11,888 nt of DNA, taken from an uncultured Bacilli bacterium (GTDB lineage: Bacteria; Bacillota_I; Bacilli_A; RF39; UBA660). Location: positions 1-11,888 of the forward strand of contig CANRCS010000019.1 in the NCBI GenBank assembly GCA_947629195.1, written 5' to 3'. Both the position numbers and the translations under genes were made by a program. Shown here in pieces: positions 1-6,517 of the stretch (the first letter of the stretch is position 1; each line of letters begins with the position of its first letter). The notes beneath the pieces are model-generated. The model had not been told where the DNA came from, searched no databases, and saw nothing but the letters and a program-made list of their open reading frames with translations.

Positions 1-4
1 AAAG

Positions 5-13
5 TTATCCACA
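5..13 (+). promoter_or_regulatory. DnaA-box-like 9-mer TTATCCACA
   Basis: Exact match to the classical DnaA box TTATCCACA, in an AT-rich non-coding stretch at the window edge. A one-mismatch copy follows at 60-68. Two boxes alone do not make an origin; whether this belongs to a larger cluster depends on sequence before base 1. Confidence 0.45.
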
Positions 14-37
14 ATTATATAATAAGTATAGCATTTA

Positions 38-45
38 CCCCCCCC
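38..45. repeat. C8 homopolymer run in non-coding DNA
   Basis: Eight consecutive C residues lie between the two DnaA-box-like sites, in an otherwise AT-dominated stretch. It is the only C run of this length I see in the window. Such runs can slip during replication, but no gene start or promoter is visible close enough to assign a role. Confidence 0.8.
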
Positions 46-59
46 GAGTCAAGTTGAAG

Positions 60-68
60 TTTTCCACA
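60..68 (+). promoter_or_regulatory. Second DnaA-box-like 9-mer TTTTCCACA
   Basis: One mismatch to TTATCCACA, same orientation as the box at 5-13 and 55 bp downstream. A long A-tract/T-tract (about 84-97) follows. The same 9-mer also occurs inside a coding region near 8478, so the match alone is weak. Confidence 0.3.
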
Positions 69-120
69 GGTTTGAAATTTTTGCAAAAAAATTTTTTGTA
101 CACTTTATTTTATTATACTT

Positions 121-158
121 TTAACGCTAGTAAAACTTTTTAGTCTTACTAGCGTTAA
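121..158 (-). terminator. Long hairpin downstream of htpG
   Basis: Perfect 13-bp arms (121-133 and 146-158, TTAACGCTAGTAA and its complement). The loop can extend the stem by three more pairs (135-137 with 142-144) past one mismatch, leaving a four-base loop. It starts one base past the htpG stop codon. On the htpG strand it is followed by AAGTATAATAAAA rather than a clean U-tract, so it may be a weak terminator or an mRNA 3'-end stabilising structure. Confidence 0.6.
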
Positions 159-159
159 A

Positions 160-1986
160 TCATTTTACAAGCATATCACAAATAAGATTAGTTATTTCTG
201 TTGGATTGTCGATTGGTAATCCTTCAATTAAACGAGCTTGTGCATATAGTACTTTACTATATTTTTTTAGTTCTTCTTTATCATTTTTATATAAATCTTG
301 AAGCTTTTTAACTATTGGGTGGTGTGAATTTATTTCCAATACTTTTTGTGCATTAATAGATTCATCAGTTGGCATTGCATTTATTGTTTTTTCCATTTCT
401 ACTGATATTTCACCAACTGTTGATAAGCAAACAGGATGATTTTTTAATCTACTTGTAAATTTTACTTCTTGAACATCAAGTTCATCTTTCATTATAGTTA
501 ATAAATCTTTAGATTCTTCATTTAAAGTATTAAGTTCTTCTTTTTCTTCTTCAGTGTCTAAATCAATATTATCAGAGCAAACATTTTTGAAATCTTTATC
601 TTCATATTTTGCTATTACTTTAAATACAAATTCATCTAAATAATTTGAACATAGAAGAACATCTTTATCTTTTTCAATCATTGTTTCTACTTGTGGTAAA
701 GATTTAATTTGGTCAATAGAAGAACCACAAGCATAATACATATCTTTTTCTTCTTTATTATTTTCAAAATATTCTTTTAAAGTAACTAATTTATCTTCTT
801 TAGAAGAGTAAAACATTAATAAATCTTGAAGTTTTTCTTTATCCATTCCAAAACTATTATATATTCCTGCTTTAATTTGTAATCCAAAAGCATCCCAGAA
901 TTTTAAATAGTCTTCTCTTCTTTCAGATTGCATACTTATTAATTCGTTCTTAATATGCTTTTCTATGTTATTAGAAATAGTTTTTAATACTCTATTTTGT
1001 TGTAACATTTCTCTTGAAATATTAAGTGATAAATCAGAAGAGTCAACAACACCCTTGACAAAACTGAAATAATCAGGAATTAAATCAGAACATTTTTCCA
1101 TTATTAGTACGCCATTAGAATATAGTTGTAAACCTTTTTCATATTCTTTAGAATAATAATCATAACTTGCATGAGATGGAATATAAATTAGAGAATTATA
1201 TTCAAGTACACCTTCTGCTTTTGTATGAATATGACTTAATGGTTTTTCGTAATCAAAGAATTTATCTGAATAAAATGTATTATATTCTTCTTCACTAATA
1301 TCATTTTTATTACGTTTCCATAATGGTACTAAACTATTAATAATTTCTAGTTCTGTTTTATTATTATTTTCTACTTCTATTTTTATTGGATAAGTAATGT
1401 AGTCAGAATATTTTTTAACTAAACTTTTAATCTCATCAACTTCTAAATAACGATTATATTCTTCATCATCCTTAATTGTCAAAATAATATCTGTTCCATA
1501 ATTTTTTTTGTTACTCTTTTTTATATTATAACCCTCAATTCCTAATGATACCCAAGAATAAGCATCATCAGAACCAAAAGCTTTAGATATTACTTCTACT
1601 TTATCTGATACCATAAATGCTGAGTAAAAACCAACTCCAAATTGACCGATGATATCAATATTTTCTTTCTTTTTATTTTGTTCTTTAAAATCAAATGAAC
1701 CACTTTTAGCAATAGTTCCTAAATTAGTTTCTAATTCATCTTTAGTCATACCAATACCATTATCAGATATAGTTAAAGTTCTAGCATCTTTATCTGCTTT
1801 AATGATTATAGCAAAATCACTTTTTTTAATTTTTATTTTTTTATCAGTTAAAGATTTGTAATGTAATTTATCAATGGCATCTGATGCATTAGAAATAATT
1901 TCACGTAAGAATATTTCTTTATTTGTATATATAGAATTAATCATTAATTCCATTAATCTTTTAGATTCAGCTTTAAATTCTTTCAT
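160..1986 (-). CDS. htpG: Molecular chaperone HtpG (Hsp90 family)
   Basis: ATP-dependent cytosolic Hsp90 chaperone, acting as a homodimer that remodels client proteins. The 608 residues carry the GHKL ATPase signatures in order: REIISNASDAIDKL (28-41, with the nucleotide-contacting Glu and Asn), DNGIGM (75-80) and the lid motif GQFGVGF (114-120). The middle domain (roughly 220-480) and C-terminal dimerisation part follow. Length is near the usual 610-640. The ATG at 1986 is preceded by AAGGAGAAA at good spacing. The gene is monocistronic, with its own promoter and a CIRCE element directly upstream, pointing to HrcA repression and heat induction. In Bacillus subtilis htpG is not a CIRCE gene, so this control differs from the model. 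Identification is secure. Confidence 0.97.
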   Translation of the reverse strand: MKEFKAESKRLMELMINSIYTNKEIFLREIISNASDAIDKLHYKSLTDKKIKIKKSDFAIIIKADKDARTLTISDNGIGMTKDELETNLGTIAKSGSFDFKEQNKKKENIDIIGQFGVGFYSAFMVSDKVEVISKAFGSDDAYSWVSLGIEGYNIKKSNKKNYGTDIILTIKDDEEYNRYLEVDEIKSLVKKYSDYITYPIKIEVENNNKTELEIINSLVPLWKRNKNDISEEEYNTFYSDKFFDYEKPLSHIHTKAEGVLEYNSLIYIPSHASYDYYSKEYEKGLQLYSNGVLIMEKCSDLIPDYFSFVKGVVDSSDLSLNISREMLQQNRVLKTISNNIEKHIKNELISMQSERREDYLKFWDAFGLQIKAGIYNSFGMDKEKLQDLLMFYSSKEDKLVTLKEYFENNKEEKDMYYACGSSIDQIKSLPQVETMIEKDKDVLLCSNYLDEFVFKVIAKYEDKDFKNVCSDNIDLDTEEEKEELNTLNEESKDLLTIMKDELDVQEVKFTSRLKNHPVCLSTVGEISVEMEKTINAMPTDESINAQKVLEINSHHPIVKKLQDLYKNDKEELKKYSKVLYAQARLIEGLPIDNPTEITNLICDMLVK

Positions 1987-2002
1987 ATAACATTTCTCCT
2001 TT

Positions 2003-2029
2003 TTAGCACTCCTAATATTTAAGTGCTAA
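2003..2029 (-). promoter_or_regulatory. CIRCE operator (HrcA site) of htpG
   Basis: TTAGCACTC (2003-2011), nine spacer bases, then AAGTGCTAA (2021-2029). The CIRCE consensus is TTAGCACTC-N9-GAGTGCTAA, so 17 of 18 arm positions match and spacer length is exact. It covers the predicted transcription start (about 2027) and ends 16 bases before the start codon, so bound HrcA would block initiation. No hrcA gene is in the window. Confidence 0.93.
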
Positions 2030-2033
2030 ATAA

Positions 2034-2062
2034 ATTATATTATAAGCTAATATAATTGTCAA
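2034..2062 (-). promoter_or_regulatory. SigA-type promoter of htpG
   Basis: Perfect -35 TTGACA (2062-2057), 17-bp spacer, perfect -10 TATAAT (2039-2034). The predicted start falls inside the CIRCE element, giving a leader of about 40 nt that carries the whole inverted repeat. Confidence 0.9.
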
Positions 2063-2093
2063 TAAGTTTCCAAATTATTTTGATATTGTAGTT

Positions 2094-2128
2094 AAAAAAA
2101 TTAAATAGATAGGCGTCTATCTATTTAA
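2094..2128 (-). terminator. Rho-independent terminator of the secDF operon
   Basis: Perfect 12-bp stem TTAAATAGATAG / CTATCTATTTAA with a four-base loop (hairpin 2101-2128), followed on the minus strand by seven U (2100-2094). The secDF stop codon (2117-2119) lies within the hairpin. Confidence 0.9.
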
Positions 2129-4420
2129 TCCTTTTATAACTTTTTCATCTAATTCATCTTTATCATCTACGTCAAATATTCTTTTCTTTTTTGGTTTACC
2201 AAGATTTTTCTTTTCAATTTCAAGCCAAATTTGTGCAGCAATGAATATTGATGAATAACATCCAACAACTAATCCAATTAACATTGCAATATTAAACGTG
2301 TAAATATTATGTGATCCAAACATAAGTAGTGTTATTACTGGAAGTATTGTTGTTACAGATGTAATTACACTTCTTACAAATACTTGTCTTAAACTTGTAT
2401 TTACAACATTTGTTAAATCTTCTACTGTTTTTGGTTTATCATTATACATCGTTTTTAAGTTTTCTCTAATTCTATCAAAACATACGATTGTATCGTTTAT
2501 TGAATAACCTAATATTGATAGAATTGCTGCAATAAATATTGTTGAAACTTCAATTCTAAATATACTAAATATACAAATTATAAATAATATATCATGGAAT
2601 AATGCAACTACACCAGAGAATGCATAACTGAATGTAAATCTTATTGTTACATATAATATAATTCCAATTGCTGCTAAAATTATTGATATGATTGCATTTT
2701 TAGTAAGTTGTTTTTTAACTATATTTGATACTACTCCAATATCAGTTTTTGCTTGATATTTTTCATCTAATTCTTTAGTAACTTTTTCAATTTCTTTTTT
2801 ATCTAAGACTTGGTCTACTTTTACGTAAACATCTTTATCTGTGTTATTTATGTGACTAATATCAGATACATCATACTTCATATCTTTTTCTAGATAATTT
2901 TCAATATCATTTAATTTTAAATTATTTTCACTTGAAATAGTAATTGATGAACCACCTTTATAGTCTACACCTAAGTTAAATCCCATAAATACTGTTGAAA
3001 TTAAACCTGCTACTAAAACTAAACCAGTTATAACAAAGAATTTTTTTCTATTTTTAACAAAATCAATTTTAACATTAGTAGTTTCTACTTCTTCTCTTTT
3101 ATTAGTAACTTTTTTGATTCTATCTTTATTAAGTCCTAATAATAATTTTAATTTATTATCAAATTTTTCAGTTTTAATAAGTGAAGATAAAATACATCTA
3201 TTTAAGTAAACCATTGTAAACATTGTTACAAAGATATTTATGATTAACATAGTTGCGAAACCTTTAACACTACTTTCACCAAACATGAATAGTATTATTG
3301 CAACTATTAGGGTAGTTATATTTGCATCTAATATACTTGTAAAACTATTTTTGTTACCTAATTTAAATGCATTTTTTAAGTCTCTTCCTAAAATAAGTTC
3401 TTCTTTAATTCTTTCTAGTGAAATAACGGCTGCATCAACTGCCATACCTATACCTAATACAAGAGCTGCTATACCAGGTAGTGTTAATACTCCACCAACT
3501 AAGTAGAATGTTAGGAATACTAAGAATGTGTATAATACAATACTAATACTTGCAACTACCCCAGATAATCTATAAATTAATATAAGTGTTAGTGCGATAA
3601 GTCCAATACCAATTGCTCCTGCAATTAAAGTTTTATTTAGTGAATCCGCACCAAATGATGCATCCACAGTTCTTGATGAAATTTCAGTTAGTTTAGTAGG
3701 CATACTACCGCTATTTATTAAATCTACTAAATCAGTAACCTCTTCATCTGTAAAATTACCTTCTATAATAACATCAGATGCAAAACCTTGTTTTACTGTT
3801 GCTGCTGACAAACATCTAGAAGTACCATTACCACAGTTTGCGCTTTCTTTAGAAAAACTATCTGTTGCTTCATCAAAGTCCAACCAAATAACTATTGTTT
3901 GATCTGTTGTTTGACTAACTTTAAGTGTTTGTTGATAAAATGTATCTTTATCTTTTACACTCAAACTAACTACAGGAAGTCCATTTTCATTTCTACCTGT
4001 TTTAGCTCCACCACTTTTAAGTACATCTGCATTCATAAGTAAATTATCAGATGTATCTCTAAATGTTAGATTAGCAGCAGTTCCCAAGATTTCTCTTGCT
4101 TCATCTGGATCTTTAATTCCAGCTAATTTAACTCTAATTTTATCATTACCTTCAATTACAATTTCTGGTTCTGATACACCTAATACGTCTACTCTTCTTG
4201 ATAATGTTCTATATGTTGCATTAGCCATATCATTTGTAACAGTTTTACCATCTAAACTTTCTAGTTGATATAAAACTTCAAAACCACCTTGTAAGTCTAA
4301 TCCAAAACTTATACTATTAAATAATGGTATTAAAGCAAATCCAACCAAGGCAACTAATAATACTAAAAATATTGTTAAAACTCCTATATTTACTCTTTTA
4401 TTTTTTCTTTTTTTTGCCAT
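2117..4420 (-). CDS. secDF: Fused protein-export membrane protein SecDF
   Basis: RND-family accessory subunit of the Sec translocase that uses the proton gradient to pull secreted proteins outward. It is a SecD-SecF fusion of 767 residues, as in Bacillus. SecD half: TM1 about 14-33, motif FGLDLQGG (39-46), a large external domain, then five membrane segments containing GMAVDAA (325-331). The Asp thought to relay protons (D329) is kept, but the usual VDAN is VDAA. SecF half: GVDYKGG (484-490) and GYSINDTIVCFDRIREN (638-654). I start at ATG 4420 because CAGGAGGAAA sits 8 bases upstream; the longer frame to 4453 has no ribosome site and overlaps the upstream gene further. It still overlaps that gene's end by 23 bp, suggesting translational coupling. 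Confidence 0.95.
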   Translation of the reverse strand: MAKKRKNKRVNIGVLTIFLVLLVALVGFALIPLFNSISFGLDLQGGFEVLYQLESLDGKTVTNDMANATYRTLSRRVDVLGVSEPEIVIEGNDKIRVKLAGIKDPDEAREILGTAANLTFRDTSDNLLMNADVLKSGGAKTGRNENGLPVVSLSVKDKDTFYQQTLKVSQTTDQTIVIWLDFDEATDSFSKESANCGNGTSRCLSAATVKQGFASDVIIEGNFTDEEVTDLVDLINSGSMPTKLTEISSRTVDASFGADSLNKTLIAGAIGIGLIALTLILIYRLSGVVASISIVLYTFLVFLTFYLVGGVLTLPGIAALVLGIGMAVDAAVISLERIKEELILGRDLKNAFKLGNKNSFTSILDANITTLIVAIILFMFGESSVKGFATMLIINIFVTMFTMVYLNRCILSSLIKTEKFDNKLKLLLGLNKDRIKKVTNKREEVETTNVKIDFVKNRKKFFVITGLVLVAGLISTVFMGFNLGVDYKGGSSITISSENNLKLNDIENYLEKDMKYDVSDISHINNTDKDVYVKVDQVLDKKEIEKVTKELDEKYQAKTDIGVVSNIVKKQLTKNAIISIILAAIGIILYVTIRFTFSYAFSGVVALFHDILFIICIFSIFRIEVSTIFIAAILSILGYSINDTIVCFDRIRENLKTMYNDKPKTVEDLTNVVNTSLRQVFVRSVITSVTTILPVITLLMFGSHNIYTFNIAMLIGLVVGCYSSIFIAAQIWLEIEKKNLGKPKKKRIFDVDDKDELDEKVIKGLNR

Positions 4421-4661
4421 TTCTATTTCCTCCTGAACTCTTCTCAGTAGCATTAATTACTTTTACTATTCCATAAACCAAAGAAACATATATACCTGCA
4501 CAAGACACAATTATCGCAAGAATAGTAAGAATAATTTCATACGCACTACCACTATTATTCAACATAAATATTAAATCACTTAGTTGAATTGAAAATATTA
4601 TTCCAAATAGAATTATAAAAATTATGGAAAATATAATTTGATTAATATTTTTATTCTTCAT
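4398..4661 (-). CDS. Small two-TM membrane protein between comN and secDF
   Basis: Not recognised with confidence. The 87 residues hold two strongly hydrophobic segments (about 8-31 and 42-68) joined by a short loop, then a polar glycine/asparagine tail ending in five lysines, presumably cytoplasmic. It overlaps the 3' end of comN by 11 bp and the start of secDF by 23 bp, so the three genes form one translationally coupled operon. The ATG at 4661 has only a weak upstream GGGGTAG, as expected for reinitiation. In B. subtilis a small membrane protein, YrzE, lies beside comN; this could be a shortened relative, but I see no diagnostic motif. It is too unlike YajC to call it that. A role around the Sec translocase is inferred from position only. 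Confidence 0.75.
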   Translation of the reverse strand: MKNKNINQIIFSIIFIILFGIIFSIQLSDLIFMLNNSGSAYEIILTILAIIVSCAGIYVSLVYGIVKVINATEKSSGGNRNGKKKKK

Positions 4662-4944
4662 CTCTTAAACTACCCCAATTCTCAAAATATTTTTCTCTAT
4701 TTAATGGTGATAAATTATCTCTTAAATATTCACTAACTACATAGCCATCAACATTTAATATATCATCTATTAAAGTTGAAAGTTCTAAATTAGTTGAATC
4801 CACCCATTTATTATCGACTAAATAATTCCATATATCATCACACGTTAACATAACATATTTCTGATTATGTAAATCTTGTAGTCTAGATTTAAGTGCGGGT
4901 AAAACAGTATTATATAAATCATCTACACTTTTGAATTTTTTCAT
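4651..4944 (-). CDS. comN: ComN-type post-transcriptional regulator
   Basis: Small cytosolic protein of the ComN family. In B. subtilis ComN supports accumulation of the comE late-competence mRNA and is placed at division sites by DivIVA. The 97 residues match the family in length and layout: an N-terminal VLPALKSRL helix (14-22), the signature CDDIWNYL...KW around 35-47, and the LIDDILN...V..YL segment at about 63-79. It heads the operon with the two-TM protein and secDF, and its TAA lies inside the next gene. B. subtilis comN also sits near secDF and spoVB, so the context agrees. The ATG at 4944 has AAAGG five bases upstream. No competence genes are in the window, so its target here is unknown. 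Confidence 0.82.
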   Translation of the reverse strand: MKKFKSVDDLYNTVLPALKSRLQDLHNQKYVMLTCDDIWNYLVDNKWVDSTNLELSTLIDDILNVDGYVVSEYLRDNLSPLNREKYFENWGSLRDEE

Positions 4945-4973
4945 ATAACCTTTGTGTTCCTTTCATAACTATA

Positions 4974-5002
4974 ATTATATATTAAAAAAAACAAAATTTA
5001 AA
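4974..5002 (-). promoter_or_regulatory. Probable promoter of comN-secDF operon
   Basis: -10 TATAAT (4979-4974) with a weak -35 TTTAAA (5002-4997) at 17-bp spacing, giving a short leader of about 22 nt with the ribosome site. AT-richness makes chance matches easy, so only the -10 is persuasive. Confidence 0.45.
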
Positions 5003-5057
5003 GATTTACTCATAATTTTGTTATATTAATTCAAAAAAATAAAAAAGTTTAAAGTTT

Positions 5058-5087
5058 TTGAAGTATTTTGGCATACTTTTTTACAAT
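5058..5087 (+). promoter_or_regulatory. Promoter of Rpn-family gene with internal inverted repeat
   Basis: -35 TTGAAG (5058-5063), 18-bp spacer, -10 TACAAT (5082-5087). The spacer holds a perfect 6-bp inverted repeat, AAGTAT (5061-5066) and ATACTT (5073-5078), separated by six bases: a plausible operator between the polymerase contacts. The leader has a strong GAGGAGG ribosome site before the ATG at 5111. Confidence 0.55.
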
Positions 5088-5110
5088 AATTATATGAGGA
5101 GGTAATTAAA

Positions 5111-5998
5111 ATGGTTGACGATAAACCAAAAATTAGATACTTTATGTCAAATGATGTTGTCTTTAAATTATTATTAATGAGAAACGACTATATGCTTAAA
5201 AAGATAATTTGTATGTCAATTGGTATAGATATGAAAGATATTAAGAATATTGAAATATTAAATCCAAAGATAATGTATGATAATGAAGATGACAATCTAA
5301 GTAGACTTGACATATTACTTGAACTAAATAATGATGAAAAAATTAATATTCAAATGCAAAGTAGCAACGAGCGTAATTTTACACAAAGAATAGAATATTA
5401 TTTATCCAGGTTATATATTAATAATTTAGAAAAAATTGAAAACTATTCTCTCTTAAACAAAATATATGGAATATACTTTATAAACTATAATGATGAAAAT
5501 TATAATAATGCTTTTTCAAAAATAAGTGAATGTGATGTAGCAAACAATAAGGCAATACGTATTATGAAAGAAAAAATAATCTTTAATCTAACTAAAATAG
5601 ATGAAATGAAAAAATATGGTTTTAGTGATGAAGAGATGGACATATTAAAGTTTATAAAAAGTGAAAATGAAAGTGAGATAAGTAATATGAGTTCAAGTAA
5701 TAAAAGAATAGAAGAAGCAGTAAGACAGTTAGAAGAGATAAATGCAGATGAAGAATTAATGAAAAAAATATATTATAGAGATAAATACAACTATGAAATG
5801 AACGCTGCAATATCTTATGCTGTTGAGGAAAAAGAAAAAGAGCTTCAAAATATTCAAAAAGAATTACAGTCTATTAAAGATGCATTATCTATACTTATAA
5901 AGACATTACAAGAAACAGGAAAAAGCATAGAAGAAATCTCATTAATAACAAATTTAGACATATCTGACATAAAGAATATTCTAAATGAAAAATCTTAA
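5111..5998 (+). CDS. Rpn-family PD-(D/E)XK nuclease-like protein
   Basis: Belongs to the Rpn / PD-(D/E)XK nuclease family transposase group (PF12784-like), whose studied members are DNA endonucleases that promote RecA-independent recombination. The 295 residues show the family opening (NDVVFKLLL, 14-22), the metal-binding strand RLDILLEL (65-72), and INIQMQ (78-83) where most members have an Ile/Val-Glu-x-Gln strand. The usual acidic residue therefore appears to be Gln81, which may weaken catalysis. RIEYYLSRLY (93-102) and KIYGIYFINY (117-126) also fit the family. The C-terminal third is charged with a coiled coil (about 235-265) and a helical IEEISLITNLDISDIKNIL end, typical of the family tail. 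No terminal repeats or partner transposase flank it. Ends in a strong terminator. Confidence 0.85.
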   Translation: MVDDKPKIRYFMSNDVVFKLLLMRNDYMLKKIICMSIGIDMKDIKNIEILNPKIMYDNEDDNLSRLDILLELNNDEKINIQMQSSNERNFTQRIEYYLSRLYINNLEKIENYSLLNKIYGIYFINYNDENYNNAFSKISECDVANNKAIRIMKEKIIFNLTKIDEMKKYGFSDEEMDILKFIKSENESEISNMSSSNKRIEEAVRQLEEINADEELMKKIYYRDKYNYEMNAAISYAVEEKEKELQNIQKELQSIKDALSILIKTLQETGKSIEEISLITNLDISDIKNILNEKS

Positions 5999-6018
5999 AG
6001 TTATCTTTAAGGTTTTTT
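5991..6018 (+). terminator. Bidirectional terminator between Rpn and XRE genes
   Basis: Stem CTTAAAG (5994-6000) / CTTTAAG (6005-6011), four-base TTAT loop, extended by a T-G and A-T pairs, followed by TTTTTT (6013-6018). The Rpn stop codon (5996-5998) is in the 5' arm. On the minus strand the same hairpin is followed by ATTTTT, so it can also serve the convergent XRE gene. Confidence 0.85.
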
Positions 6019-6034
6019 AATGTTGAAACTAATT

Positions 6035-6373
6035 TTAATTAAATTTATCATTAATTTTATTAATCCACTTTTTAGGATTACAACTAATTTGTTTATATAA
6101 TAAATTATATTTTTTTAATTCACTCAAAATTTCAAAATCTTCATTAGAAATAAATATATTTTTATCATTAGATGTTACTATATCAAATCCGAATAAATAA
6201 TTAGGTGTAGTATTAAGTACTATACACAAATTCTTAATCATTACATCAGAAGGTGTTTTACTTCCCCTCTCATATCCACAAATTGTAGATGCTGAAACAT
6301 TTAATAATTTTCCTAATTGTTTTTGTGTTAATCCTAAATTTTCTCTTAATTCTTTTAATCTTTCTCTATTCAC
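6035..6373 (-). CDS. XRE-family HTH transcriptional regulator
   Basis: DNA-binding regulator of 112 residues. The Cro/C1-type helix-turn-helix covers about residues 5-60: RLKELRENLGLTQKQLGKLL, then SASTICGYERGSKTPS as recognition region, and NTTPNYLFG closing the domain. The remaining 45 residues are a polar helical tail without a known effector or protease domain. I start at GTG 6373, which has GGAG nine bases upstream and gives the usual family N-terminus (NRERLKELR). The longer frame would begin with TTG 6451, but that TTGACA is better read as the -35 box. It is divergent from spoVB and convergent with the Rpn gene. Its target is unknown; nearby inverted repeats in the Rpn promoter and in its own promoter are candidates. 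Confidence 0.88.
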   Translation of the reverse strand: MNRERLKELRENLGLTQKQLGKLLNVSASTICGYERGSKTPSDVMIKNLCIVLNTTPNYLFGFDIVTSNDKNIFISNEDFEILSELKKYNLLYKQISCNPKKWINKINDKFN

Positions 6374-6418
6374 TTTATATATCTCCAATTCTTTTATAGT
6401 TATCCGCTTGTTAATTGA

Positions 6419-6451
6419 ATTATATAAAAGTAAAAGAGATAAATCTGTCAA
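6419..6451 (-). promoter_or_regulatory. Promoter of XRE gene
   Basis: Perfect -35 TTGACA (6451-6446). The -10 is ambiguous: TTTATA at 17-bp spacing (6428-6423) or the better hexamer TATAAT at 21 bp (6424-6419). CTTTTATA and TATAAAAG (6391-6398 and 6423-6430) form an inverted repeat spanning -10 and leader, possibly an operator. Confidence 0.6.
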
Positions 6452-6452
6452 A

Positions 6453-6480
6453 TTTACTATTAGAAAACTTTTTATATAAT
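6453..6480 (+). promoter_or_regulatory. Promoter of spoVB-type gene
   Basis: -35-like TTTACT (6453-6458), 16-bp spacer, -10 TATAAT (6475-6480). It lies back to back with the -35 of the divergent XRE gene, two bases away, so polymerase or the XRE protein bound at one promoter would affect the other. Confidence 0.5.
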
Positions 6481-6517
6481 TTTATATATTAACATATATT
6501 TAATATAGGTGAACATA

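Noticed and set aside
3240..3506. Plus-strand 88-residue ORF inside secDF
   Set aside because: Antisense shadow of well-conserved SecD codons, with no ribosome site or promoter. The same applies to the plus-strand frames at 1649-1861, 9225-9629, 9508-9699, 10745-10987, 11300-11488 and 11507-11752, and the minus-strand frames at 6472-6678 and 6865-7074.
4420..4453. Longer SecDF N-terminus starting at 4453
   Set aside because: No ribosome site there, deeper overlap with the upstream gene, and a perfect AGGAGG precedes ATG 4420.
4989..5022. Inverted repeat CAAAATT...AATTTTG upstream of comN
   Set aside because: Seven A-T-dominated pairs with a long spacer, expected by chance at this composition.
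5111..6451. Toxin-antitoxin pair made of Rpn and XRE genes
   Set aside because: The genes are convergent, not an operon, and Rpn proteins are not established toxins; only a possible regulatory link is kept.
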